Assembly (NCBI GenBank): GCA_019313825.1
Contig: JAFDAM010000017.1
Span: forward strand, 1-40,449
Direction: 5' to 3'
DNA length: 40,449 nt
DNA from: Deltaproteobacteria bacterium
GTDB lineage: Bacteria; Desulfobacterota; DSM-4660; Desulfatiglandales; HGW-15
This document shows positions 1-8,113 of this stretch, piece after piece. The translations under genes were made by a program, and so were the position numbers. Below the pieces are notes generated by a model that saw nothing but the letters and a program-made list of their open reading frames with translations, was not told the DNA's origin and ran no database searches. The first letter of the stretch is position 1. The number at the start of each line of letters is the position of its first letter.

Positions 1-2
1 TG

Positions 3-92
3 GTCTGATTTTTAAGGGTTTACGCCCGGGAACGATTGCAGAATGTCCCGTTATAATTGGGAAAATCTTTTTTAAACTCTTAAAAATCAGAC
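3..92. repeat. 19-bp inverted repeat, left edge
   Basis: Positions 3-21 and 74-92 are reverse complements with one mismatch, separated by a 52-base centre. The 1-274 stretch holds no convincing gene. The repeat may be a transcript hairpin or the end of an element cut by the window edge; the sequence does not decide which. Confidence 0.5.
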
Positions 93-274
93 TGCAGGCA
101 AAGAACGGAATAGACATCGTTTTGAAAAGATTGGCATGACCGGAGATCAGGCTGACTTTTATTTTACCCGGTTTAAATATTCATGCCATCACTTTTAAAC
201 GTTACCAAAGGATCAGATCTTTTAATGCAGAGAAAAAGGCTGAAATTATACAATATTAAGTTTAATTATTTCAA

Positions 275-2104
275 TTATTTTGATTCTTCAATATATTTTG
301 GAAGAATTATGTTAAACGTAGTACCTTGCCCCCACTTACTTGAAACATCAATATCTCCCTCATGGTCCTTGATAAAGCCATAACAGACTGAGAGCCCAAG
401 CCCCACATCTTTAATATTATCCTTGGTAGTAAAAAATGTATCAAAGATTTTATTAATATTTTTCTTCTTTATTCCAATTCCCGTATCAGTTATCTCAATA
501 CAAACTTTTCCTTCATCGTTCATAGTATTTATTGTTAATGTTCCACCGTCAGGCATTGCATCCTTAGCATTGGCTATCATATTCAGAAAGACTTGCCTAA
601 GCTGATTTCTGGAAGCAAACACCATTCCGGGTATTTCATCAAAAGAGGAAGATATGCGAATGCTGTTTTCCTGAAGCTGCTTCCCAACCAGAAGCAGGAT
701 CTCATCCAGGATTGTGTTGATATCAGTAACCTGCCTCTCCTCTTCATCAGGCCTTGAGAAACTGAGCATTTTACGAAGCAAATCAGTTAAGCGAACGGTT
801 TCAGAAAGTGCCATATCAAGGATCTTTCTCCTCTTACTCTGTGGTGATACTTCTGTCTTCAAAAGTTCCAGGGTGTTCATGATACCGTACAATGGGTTAT
901 TCAGCTCATGCGCTACCTGAGAGGTTAATCTTCCCATGGCTGCAAGCTTTTCAGACTGCAGCAACTGCTCCTGTGTATCTCGGAGTTTGCGCTCCATTGC
1001 GAGCCTTTCAATAAGGTCTACAAATATTCCAACAGTAAAGATCTCCTTTCCATGGGAATCGTAAATGATTGCAGCAGAGAGATTCCCGTCCAACACCTCT
1101 CCATCCTGTCTTACTTGTACCATGGGATATGAATTCAGAATACCTCGCCCTCCATACTTTGTGCTTCTCATTAACTTCATCACCTCTCTTGCTATCCCCT
1201 TCGGATATATATCTGTTACGTTCATATTCCATATAACATCTTTGGCTTTGTATCCCAATATTTCCTCAGCGCCCCGGTTAAACAGGATTATTTTCCCCTC
1301 CATATCAGCTGCGATAATTGCGTTTGGTGAGCTCTGGATAATCTTATTCAGAAAATCATGCGCCTCTTTGAGCTCTTTCTCCATCTTTTTTCTTTGGGTC
1401 TGATCGATATTAATACCTTCATATCCCAGAACATTCCCATCCCGATCGTACCGAACATGGCTTGTGAGCAAGACCGGGATGGTCTTACCATCCTTGCGTT
1501 TGAATTCCACTTCATAGTCGATCACGCGACCATCCCTCTCAATCATCCCCTGAAACTTTCGACGGTCTTTCGGCCTGAGATAAAGGTCCTTTACTATATC
1601 AATCTTGAAAAATTCCTCTTTGCTCTCATAACCCAGCATATCCAGAAGCGCTTGATTGGCATCCAGAAATTCCCCTTCTTTACTGCTGACATAGACACCC
1701 GCGCCAACGTGCTCGAACAATCTTTTATAGTCTTCTTCCGTAACCTTGAGCCTTTCCTCGCTCATTATCCTCTTTGTGATATCACGGAATATGCTCACCT
1801 TTGATATGGACCCGTCCGGATTCTTTAATGGGAAGTCAGTGATATCAAAGGTCTTATTTAGTTTATTGTCATGATGTTCCCAATGGACTGTTTTCCCATC
1901 AAACACCTCATTTTTCAGGCATTTTTCACAAGCGCTGTTCCTTCCATAAAATATTTTGTGGCATTTTTGTCCAACACCCTGACCATAATTCTCCATCATC
2001 TCATCATTCATGTATTCCACGTTAAAATCATCATCAATGATATAGACCGCATCCTTCATGGCTTCAAAAATAGAGGTTATAACTTTTCTCTCGCTATTGA
2101 TCAT
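275..2104 (-). CDS. PAS-domain sensor histidine kinase
   Basis: A 609-residue cytoplasmic sensor kinase with no obvious membrane segment. Three PAS-like regions lie at about 10-112, 122-240 and 248-375, the latter two joined to their neighbours by short helical linkers. A HisKA segment follows with the H-box (QVAHELNNP, phospho-acceptor His399), then an HATPase domain with N-box NAKDAM near 512-517, G1 motif DTGIGI at 540-545 and a GLGL G2 motif near 568. The first PAS carries Cys48, Cys59 and Cys62, a pattern that could bind a metal or sense redox; that is inference. A GGAGAAG Shine-Dalgarno lies just before the ATG. No response regulator is adjacent, so the partner is unknown. The PocR gene upstream ends at its own terminator, so the kinase is probably transcribed separately. 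Confidence 0.93.
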   Translation of the reverse strand: MINSERKVITSIFEAMKDAVYIIDDDFNVEYMNDEMMENYGQGVGQKCHKIFYGRNSACEKCLKNEVFDGKTVHWEHHDNKLNKTFDITDFPLKNPDGSISKVSIFRDITKRIMSEERLKVTEEDYKRLFEHVGAGVYVSSKEGEFLDANQALLDMLGYESKEEFFKIDIVKDLYLRPKDRRKFQGMIERDGRVIDYEVEFKRKDGKTIPVLLTSHVRYDRDGNVLGYEGINIDQTQRKKMEKELKEAHDFLNKIIQSSPNAIIAADMEGKIILFNRGAEEILGYKAKDVIWNMNVTDIYPKGIAREVMKLMRSTKYGGRGILNSYPMVQVRQDGEVLDGNLSAAIIYDSHGKEIFTVGIFVDLIERLAMERKLRDTQEQLLQSEKLAAMGRLTSQVAHELNNPLYGIMNTLELLKTEVSPQSKRRKILDMALSETVRLTDLLRKMLSFSRPDEEERQVTDINTILDEILLLVGKQLQENSIRISSSFDEIPGMVFASRNQLRQVFLNMIANAKDAMPDGGTLTINTMNDEGKVCIEITDTGIGIKKKNINKIFDTFFTTKDNIKDVGLGLSVCYGFIKDHEGDIDVSSKWGQGTTFNIILPKYIEESK

Positions 2105-2214
2105 GGGTCTTCTCCATTATTAGTTTTACCAATAATCTTATATGTTACACTGGAATACGGTATTAGTAAACATTCTTAGCAATGTCCGTTCAAACATTGC
2201 TATATTAAGTTACA

Positions 2215-2247
2215 ATAAAAAAGCCCCGGTTTTCAGGCCGGGGCTTC
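2215..2247 (-). terminator. Intrinsic terminator after the PocR-domain gene
   Basis: Read on the minus strand, AAGCCCCGG and CCGGGGCTT form a perfect stem with a short loop, followed by a T run (the A run at 2217-2222 on the plus strand). It lies downstream of the 2324-2830 gene and separates it from the kinase. Confidence 0.88.
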
Positions 2248-2323
2248 TCTCAATTCTCTTTTCTATCGTATTTAGTCAGTGTCCGCCCGGAAATCAAAGG
2301 CTTTCCGACGGAGCCATCAGCTA

Positions 2324-2830
2324 CTATCTTAATTCCGCCCTTTGCTCATCACTTTTAATCTCCTTGAAGAGTCGTTTTGCCATATCATCGACTTTTATCT
2401 GTTCTACTTCATTGACATCTTGAGCCTGCCGGTTTATTTCTTCTTTTTTCATTTTTGAACTCTTTTCAATTACAAAGGTCTCAATCTCTTCTCTGTGAAC
2501 ACAAGTCCCACAGCCTGTAAGTGCGCCCTGATATTCGCCTTTAAAAAAAATGGGAATAACAAATTTCGACATGCCTGCTTCACAGGCGTCAATAACGGGC
2601 TTCCGTGTCCTTTCAGCCTCTTGCGCCATAAATTGCTGAGTTTGGCTGCATATAAATACTAGTGACTCTTCATTGGCGCGGATTGTCGAGCATAGGGCAT
2701 TTCGTTCGCCGCTGAATTGAAGTATTAATTTTTTACCATCTGAAATAGCTGCCGTCATCCCTAACTGTTCACAAATATCATCCAAAACCAACTGCCATTC
2801 TTCTTTAGACTTAATATCATATATACTCAT
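2324..2830 (-). CDS. Stand-alone PocR-type ligand-sensing domain protein
   Basis: The 168-residue protein is essentially one PocR sensory domain (about 5-125) with a short charged helical tail. The PocR fold is a PAS-like ligand-binding module known from the propanediol/cobalamin regulator PocR and often fused to AraC, kinase or chemoreceptor domains. Here the conserved cysteines (Cys47, Cys61, Cys84, CGTC near 112-115) and the segment RKPVIDACEAGMSKFVIPI are visible, but there is no DNA-binding or kinase output domain. It may act by protein-protein contact, possibly with the downstream kinase; this is inference from position. It is flanked by terminators on both sides (2215-2247 and 2854-2891), so it is probably monocistronic. 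The Shine-Dalgarno is weak. Confidence 0.75.
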   Translation of the reverse strand: MSIYDIKSKEEWQLVLDDICEQLGMTAAISDGKKLILQFSGERNALCSTIRANEESLVFICSQTQQFMAQEAERTRKPVIDACEAGMSKFVIPIFFKGEYQGALTGCGTCVHREEIETFVIEKSSKMKKEEINRQAQDVNEVEQIKVDDMAKRLFKEIKSDEQRAELR

Positions 2831-2853
2831 TGTTTAAATCCCATTCCTTTAGT

Positions 2854-2891
2854 AAAAAAAGAGACCCTGTTCAAGTGCGCAGGATCTCTTT
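2854..2891 (-). terminator. Intrinsic terminator after the HdrD-like selenoprotein gene
   Basis: On the minus strand AGAGATCCTG pairs with CAGGGTCTCT (one G-U pair) around a 10-base loop, followed by seven T. It lies about 26 bases past the stop codon of the 2918-4210 gene. Confidence 0.85.
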
Positions 2892-2917
2892 CATGAATTC
2901 ATTCTCTTTTCAACAGA

Positions 2918-4210
2918 TCATAACCCGACTTCTGCCAGATCAGGCCCCAGATAGGCCCTTTCATTCTCACCCAGACAGCCGAGTGAAAGGCAGATCAAGG
3001 TCCACAAGTGAACGGTATGATAGCCTCCGTCAAAGTGGTCGTTAAGGTCATGGATCTGAGAATGGCAGTTGTGGCAGGGGGCAATACAGTAAGTAGCCCC
3101 AGTATTCTTTATCTGATCGAACTTCATCTTTCCATATTGATGACGTGCCTCGGTGTAACCGGATTGCAGGTAACCACCGCCACCACCGCAACAATAGTTG
3201 TTGGACATGTTGGGTGTCATATCAATGAAGTTTTCTTCACCAACAACTGATTTCACAACAAATCGCATATCTTCGGCTACAGGGTCTCCGAAACTTTTTC
3301 TGACAAGCTGACAAGGATCCTGCACGGTAAATTTTACTTTCAGATCCTTGTTCCAGTCTGAATTAACCTTGAGCTTTCCCTCTCGAATCCATTGGGCATA
3401 CAGTCTGATAATGCTCTCTATTTCAAAATTGTGGGGAATATTGAATTTCTGCAGTCCGACCCGGACTGCAAAGAGTTCGTGGCCTCATTCAGTATTGAGC
3501 CAGACCTTACACCCCAGATCATCTACGGCCTTGGCCTTGACTCGGACGATTTTTTCCCAATTCTCCAAATCCTGGGCAAACAGACAGTAGTTTTCAGCGG
3601 CCCAACCCTTTGTACCGTAAGTCCAGTCCGCTCCGGCCAGATGCAGGATCTTCCATAGAGGGATCATCTCATCAGGCTCGGTTACAGGTTCCCGTGAATT
3701 CTGGTTAAGGAAAAACTCCGCCCCTTTCTTATTGACAGGCGCCTGAAGGTCCTCCCACCCTTTCTGTTCCTCTCTCACCTCTTCAGCCACGTCCTCTACC
3801 ACGAACTGGAAGTCCTCTTCGTTAGCTCCCATGGCACTGCATGTATCGTTCCGGAGTGCCATATCGCATGAATCAATGATTCCCTTAGGACGCTTTTCAC
3901 GAGGCCAGGTTCGACGTGCTAGTCCAACCATATTTGGTATGTCCACCTTCATGGGACATGCATATATGCAACGCATACACAATGAACACATCCATATCCA
4001 GGGTGTGGTCAGGACTTCTTCATCAAGACCGAGCGCTATCATCCTTACGAACTTCCTGGGATCCATATTCTCAAGACCGGTCGCGGGGCAACCTGCTGCA
4101 CAGGTTCCGCAGGTAAAACAAAGGTTTAGATTGCCCTCCGGAAGCAGTTCTTTTATCTTCTCTCTGAATTCGGCCTTTTTTTCACTTAGGTTTAAGGCTT
4201 CATCTGCCAT
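2918..4210 (-). CDS. HdrD/GlpC-like Fe-S oxidoreductase, predicted selenoprotein
   Basis: The reading frame is interrupted by one TGA at 3485-3487, but the same frame stays open on both sides and together gives a complete 430-residue protein. The N-terminal half has two 4Fe-4S motifs, CxxCxxCxxxCP at residues 31-41 and 75-85 (HdrC-like). The C-terminal half is a CCG domain: DPC near 300, CCGG at 340-343, CxxxCxxC near 375-382. The TGA (residue 242, context NTE-U-GHE) stands where relatives have the first Cys of the CCG motif, so selenocysteine is the natural reading. A stem-loop follows at the right distance (see SECIS entry). The start at 4210 is chosen because GGAGGAG lies just before it; an upstream TTG/ATG pair would place that Shine-Dalgarno inside the gene. 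Such proteins pass electrons between flavoproteins and thiol/disulfide or quinone systems. Its neighbour is an acyl-CoA dehydrogenase read in the opposite direction. Confidence 0.85.
3448..3487 (-). promoter_or_regulatory. UGA selenocysteine codon plus bacterial SECIS-like hairpin
   Basis: After the TGA (3487-3485) come 15 bases, then GCAGTCCG-GGT-CGGACTGC (3469-3451): an 8-bp perfect stem with a three-base GGU loop, extendable outward by U-A and U-G pairs. Bacterial SECIS elements lie immediately 3' of the UGA and expose a G or GU in the apical loop; distance and loop both fit. Confidence 0.78.
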
Positions 4211-4543
4211 AGGCGTCTCCTCCATCAACTTTGTGTAACAGTTTGAAATCTATTCAACTTCGGCAACAACGGGAGTTTCAGATTATAAAATCCAGTATCT
4301 TGCCCAAAAAATATCATTTTTTTATATGTTCTTCTCTAACCTGTCAATGAAAATATAAAAGATCACCGGATATTCACCCTGATTTTTCAGAAGAAAACCT
4401 AAATCCACCATCTAATTTCCACATCATCAATGCGTACAAAGGATTTTGGTCTGTCCCTGGGCACCAGCAAGGTATTAGCAAATGACCCTGCCGCTTTGCT
4501 TCAAGGTCATAGACAAAAGAAACTTTCCAAGGTATCTCCAATG

Positions 4544-4736
4544 GTAACTGCTCAGGTAGATAGGCTGTAGGCATTTAGACTGTAGGAGAGAATCATGCGT
4601 GATCATACGAAGCTCAGAGTGTTTGAATTGGCTGTGGAGACGGAGAAGGTTTTGGGTGCCCTGCTTCGATCAATGCGCAAAAACTAATAGCCTCTAATAG
4701 CCTTTAGCCTACAGCCTAAACAACCTGAATAGTTAC
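4544..4736 (+). mobile_element. IVS-like inverted-repeat element, copy A
   Basis: Bounded by GTAACTGCTCAGG on the left and CCTGAATAGTTAC on the right; the roughly 30-base ends are imperfect inverted repeats containing TAGGCTGTAGGC. Inside is the remnant of a four-helix-bundle gene. The arrangement (stem-forming ends around an S23-type ORF) resembles 23S rRNA intervening sequences, but it lies between protein genes. Related copies occur at 9139-9417, 9541-9604 and 14490-14545. The rest of the 4211-4969 gap holds no gene I can support. Confidence 0.7.
4595..4687 (+). pseudogene. Internally deleted four-helix-bundle (S23/IVS-type) protein remnant
   Basis: A 30-codon ORF begins MRDHTKLRVFELA, the characteristic start of the four-helix-bundle family, then loses similarity and stops early. 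The family is normally about 115-130 residues, so most of the gene has been deleted. Copy B retains a longer part of the same gene. Confidence 0.65.
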
Positions 4737-4824
4737 AATTTAACAAGTTATACAATGATCCCGTAATCCTTGAATCTTAATGATCTTGTTTTTCGTTAAA
4801 AAAACAGTAATCGAGTGAAAGAAG

Positions 4825-4853
4825 TAGAAAAATAGTTAAAATGTAGCTATAAT
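4825..4853 (+). promoter_or_regulatory. Possible sigma70-type promoter for the acyl-CoA dehydrogenase/gcdA pair
   Basis: A perfect TATAAT (4848-4853) is preceded by TAGAAA (4825-4830) with a 17-base spacer. The -35 box is weak. It lies about 115 bases before the start at 4970, in AT-rich DNA. Confidence 0.4.
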
Positions 4854-4969
4854 ATAAATATTTTTATTGCTATTCATTATGCAATAGTCTATAAAACGAC
4901 TCTGAGAAAAAAATCACAAAGTAGTTTATAGTTTATAGATCGCATCCTAAATAATAAGGAGGAATATTC

Positions 4970-6133
4970 ATGGATTTTGCACTAAGCGAAGAATTACAGA
5001 TGTTAAAAGACATGGCAAGGGACTTTGCCGATGAAAAGATCGCCCCCTTTGCCGATGAGTGGGATGAAAACCACTATTTTCCATATGAAGAGGTGGTAAA
5101 GCCCATGGGCGAGTTGGGATTTTTCGGAACCGTCATCCCCGAGGAGTATGGCGGAAATGAGATGGGATGGCTTGCGGTCACGATTCTTACTGAGGAAATT
5201 GCCCGGGCTTCGAGCTCTCTTAGGGTTCAGATTAACATGAACACCCTGGGCTGTGCATATACCATCTTTACATACGGCTCCGATGAATTAAAACAGAAAT
5301 ATATACCCAAACTGGTATCTGCCGAATATATAGGTGGATTCGGAATCACCGAACCCAATGCGGGTTCTGATGTCATGGCCATGAAATCCACGGCAAAGGA
5401 CAAAGGTGACCACTGGCTTGTAAATGGTTATAAGACCTGGATATCAAACGCCAGTATAGCCGACTTGATGATCTATTATGCTTACACCGACAGGGAAGCA
5501 AGGGGAAAAGGTCTTTCCGCATTTGTTGTTGAACTTAAGAATTTTAACGGAATAACTACTACAGATCTTGACAAAATAGGTACCCGTTCCTGCCCCACGG
5601 GAGAGATTATTCTCGAAGACACAAAAGTACCCAAAGAAAACATTCTGGGTAAACCGGGTGATGGCGCAAAGATCGTATTCGGTTCTCTCAACCAGACCCG
5701 TCTTTCAGCGGCAGCGGGCGGAATCGGCGTTGCACAGGCATGCCTTGATGCTGCGACCAACTACTGTAAGGAAAGGGAACAGTTTGGAAAACCCATCAGC
5801 CAGTTCCAAATGAACCAGGACATGATCGGCCAGATCACTTGCGAACTCGAGGCGGCACGCCTTATGGTCTACAAAGCTGCCTGGCAGAAGGACCAGGGCA
5901 ATATCGGTAACACCCTTGAGGTCGCCATGGCTAAATATTTGGCAGGCGAGATCGCTGTAAAAGCATCCCAGGTGGCCATGAAGATCCTGGGCGCCTATGG
6001 CTACTCAACAGAATATCCGGTTGCGAGATATTATCGTGACGCACCCGCTTACCAGATAGTAGAAGGCTCTACGAACATCTGCAAGTGGATTACGGCCCTT
6101 GATCAACTGGATATACGCAAGGCAAACAGGTAG
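4970..6133 (+). CDS. Acyl-CoA dehydrogenase, probable glutaryl-CoA dehydrogenase (non-decarboxylating type)
   Basis: A 387-residue FAD-dependent acyl-CoA dehydrogenase of normal family length. The signatures GFGITEPNAGSD (FAD/substrate region) and YQIVEGSTNI near the C-terminus are present; Glu365 is in the position of the usual catalytic base. Valine precedes that Glu, whereas decarboxylating glutaryl-CoA dehydrogenases have Tyr there. GcdA follows on the same strand 127 bases later. In Desulfococcus multivorans a non-decarboxylating glutaryl-CoA dehydrogenase makes glutaconyl-CoA for a sodium-pumping decarboxylase, and this pair fits that scheme. The substrate is inferred mainly from the neighbour; another short acyl-CoA is possible. 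An AAGGAGG Shine-Dalgarno sits at good spacing before the ATG. Confidence 0.85.
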   Translation: MDFALSEELQMLKDMARDFADEKIAPFADEWDENHYFPYEEVVKPMGELGFFGTVIPEEYGGNEMGWLAVTILTEEIARASSSLRVQINMNTLGCAYTIFTYGSDELKQKYIPKLVSAEYIGGFGITEPNAGSDVMAMKSTAKDKGDHWLVNGYKTWISNASIADLMIYYAYTDREARGKGLSAFVVELKNFNGITTTDLDKIGTRSCPTGEIILEDTKVPKENILGKPGDGAKIVFGSLNQTRLSAAAGGIGVAQACLDAATNYCKEREQFGKPISQFQMNQDMIGQITCELEAARLMVYKAAWQKDQGNIGNTLEVAMAKYLAGEIAVKASQVAMKILGAYGYSTEYPVARYYRDAPAYQIVEGSTNICKWITALDQLDIRKANR

Positions 6134-6260
6134 TTTTATTACTTAATAACCATACCGCCATAGATAGATTGATCGTTCCGTCTCTGGCGGACCAGTGTTT
6201 TAAAGAACTCCTTTTTTCACCCGGATTTTCCGGACAGACAACAAGTCAGGAGGAATAAAG

Positions 6261-7994
6261 ATGAGACCGTATTTTGAAAAAATGACAGACATCGGTAAAC
6301 CTCTTACCGACAAACAGTTAGAAGATTCAAAAGAGAACGTGGCCCAGATCAAAGAGTTGGAGGCTGATGTGGCCAAGGCAGTAGATGCCGTGAAGAACGC
6401 GGGTATCCCTGCCGAGGTTATCAAGAAGAGAGGACAGATGACCGTCTGGGAGAGGATCGAATATCTGGTAGATCCCGGTACCTGGTGCCCGCTCCACACC
6501 CTGTATAATCCCAATTTAAACGAAGAAGGGACTACCGGAGTAATAGACGGCCTTGCCAAGATCAATGGCAAGTGGGCCGTTGTTATCGGTTTTGACAATA
6601 AGGTCATAGCAGGCGCCTGGATCTCTGGTCAGGCAGACAACCAGCTCAGGGTCACGGACATGGCCAAGCGACTGCATGTTCCGCTGGTCTGGATCGTAAA
6701 CTGCAGTGGGGTAAAGCTGACGGAGCAGGAAGAAGTATACGCCAACCGGAGGGGCAACGGCACCACCTTCTTCAGGCATGCGGAGCTGGAGACGCTGGGT
6801 GTACCCATCATTGCAGGCATATACGGCACCAACCCGGCCGGTGGCGGTTACCAGGCAATCAGCCCCACCATACTCATTGCCCATGAAAAGGCAAACATGG
6901 CGGTCGGCGGCGGCGGTATCGTGGGCGGTATGAGTCCCAAAGGCACATTCGACGAGGAAGGCGCTGAGCAGCTCATCGAGGCGACCCGCCACTTCAAGCA
7001 GGTGCCCCCAGGAAGCACCCCCATCCATCACGAAGAGACAGGCTTCTTCAAAGAGGTCTATGATAGCGAAGAGGGTGTCCTTGACGCGCTGAAGAAATAC
7101 ATGGACATGACGCCGGCATATGATCCCAACTTCTTCCGAGTTGCCGAGCCCAAAGAGCCCAAATTCTCAACAGAGGATATTAACAGTATTGTAGCCTTCA
7201 ACCAGAAAAGGAGCTACAGCTTTGATGAGATGCTCGCCCGCATCTTTGACAACAGCGAGCACATGGAGTTCAGGCCGGACTACGGTCCTGAGGTCTATAC
7301 GGGTCTTTCCAAGATAGACGGTTTTGTGGTGGGCTTTATCGGCAACCGTCAGGGTTTCCTGGGGGCAAAATATCCCGAGTACGCCCCCTACCCCGGCATA
7401 GGTGGAAAGCTTTACCGCCAGGGTCTGATCAAGATGAATGAGTTCGTGACCCTATGCGGCCGTGACAGGATCCCTATAGTATGGTTCCAGGACACCACGG
7501 GTATCGATGTGGGTGATATCGCGGAAAAGGCCGAACTCCTGGGTCTTGGACAGTCCCTTATCTACTCCATCGAGCAGACCGATGTCCCCCAGATGTGTGT
7601 TGTTCTCAGGAAGGGAACCGCTGCTGCCCATTACGTCATGGGCGGCCCCACCGCTAACAACCACAACGTGTTCACGCTGGGCACTCCCACCACGGAGATC
7701 TACGTGATGCACGGCGAGACTGCCGCTGCGGCCTCATTTTCAAGGAGACTTGTTAAAGAGAAGGACGCGGGACGTCCATTACAGCCGATCATTGACAAGA
7801 TGAACGACCTTGCGCAGGAATACTATGACAAATCAAGGCCCATATACTGCGCAAAGCGAGGTTTTGTGGATGAGGTTATATCTCTTCCTGACCTCAGAAA
7901 GTATATCCAGGCCTTTGCGGGTTGCTCCTACCAGAATCCCATTTCCATATGCCCGCATCACCACATGATGATCCCCAGGATAATCAAGGGATAA
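6261..7994 (+). CDS. gcdA: Glutaconyl-CoA decarboxylase alpha subunit (carboxyltransferase)
   Basis: A 577-residue carboxyltransferase matching the alpha subunit of glutaconyl-CoA decarboxylase, close to the roughly 587 residues of the Acidaminococcus enzyme. It has two crotonase-fold halves; the glycine-rich segments GTNPAGGGYQAIS and GGGGIVGGMSPKG and the later GRDRIPIVWFQDTTGID are typical. The reaction moves CO2 from glutaconyl-CoA to a biotin carrier, giving crotonyl-CoA; a membrane subunit then decarboxylates carboxybiotin and pumps sodium. The biotin-carrier and membrane subunits are not in this window, so they must be encoded elsewhere. The AGGAGG Shine-Dalgarno is strong. Base composition is more GC-rich than the intergenic DNA, suggesting high expression. 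Terminated at 8006-8052. Confidence 0.9.
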   Translation: MRPYFEKMTDIGKPLTDKQLEDSKENVAQIKELEADVAKAVDAVKNAGIPAEVIKKRGQMTVWERIEYLVDPGTWCPLHTLYNPNLNEEGTTGVIDGLAKINGKWAVVIGFDNKVIAGAWISGQADNQLRVTDMAKRLHVPLVWIVNCSGVKLTEQEEVYANRRGNGTTFFRHAELETLGVPIIAGIYGTNPAGGGYQAISPTILIAHEKANMAVGGGGIVGGMSPKGTFDEEGAEQLIEATRHFKQVPPGSTPIHHEETGFFKEVYDSEEGVLDALKKYMDMTPAYDPNFFRVAEPKEPKFSTEDINSIVAFNQKRSYSFDEMLARIFDNSEHMEFRPDYGPEVYTGLSKIDGFVVGFIGNRQGFLGAKYPEYAPYPGIGGKLYRQGLIKMNEFVTLCGRDRIPIVWFQDTTGIDVGDIAEKAELLGLGQSLIYSIEQTDVPQMCVVLRKGTAAAHYVMGGPTANNHNVFTLGTPTTEIYVMHGETAAAASFSRRLVKEKDAGRPLQPIIDKMNDLAQEYYDKSRPIYCAKRGFVDEVISLPDLRKYIQAFAGCSYQNPISICPHHHMMIPRIIKG

Positions 7995-8005
7995 TCGGAA
8001 ATGAT

Positions 8006-8052
8006 AAAAAAAGGGGGTTGGTCCCGATCTAACAGGGACTAACCCCTTTTTT
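8006..8052. terminator. Bidirectional intrinsic terminator
   Basis: GGGGTTGGTCCC and GGGACTAACCCC form a 12-bp stem with one G-U pair; an A run precedes and a T run follows, so it can stop transcription both from gcdA (+) and from the nitrilase gene (-), which converge here. Confidence 0.92.
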
Positions 8053-8113
8053 AATTGACTAAAAATTGTAATGTATTTAATAGCAATAATAACGCATATT
8101 CTTGTTATCAAGC

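Noticed and set aside
3485-4228. Reading the Hdr-like gene as two genes or as a pseudogene broken by a stop
   Set aside because: The frame continues on both sides of one TGA at a Cys position, with a SECIS-like hairpin, a good Shine-Dalgarno at the start only, and no other damage.
4374-4574. 66-residue frame on the minus strand
   Set aside because: It begins inside the IVS-like repeat and no family was recognised.
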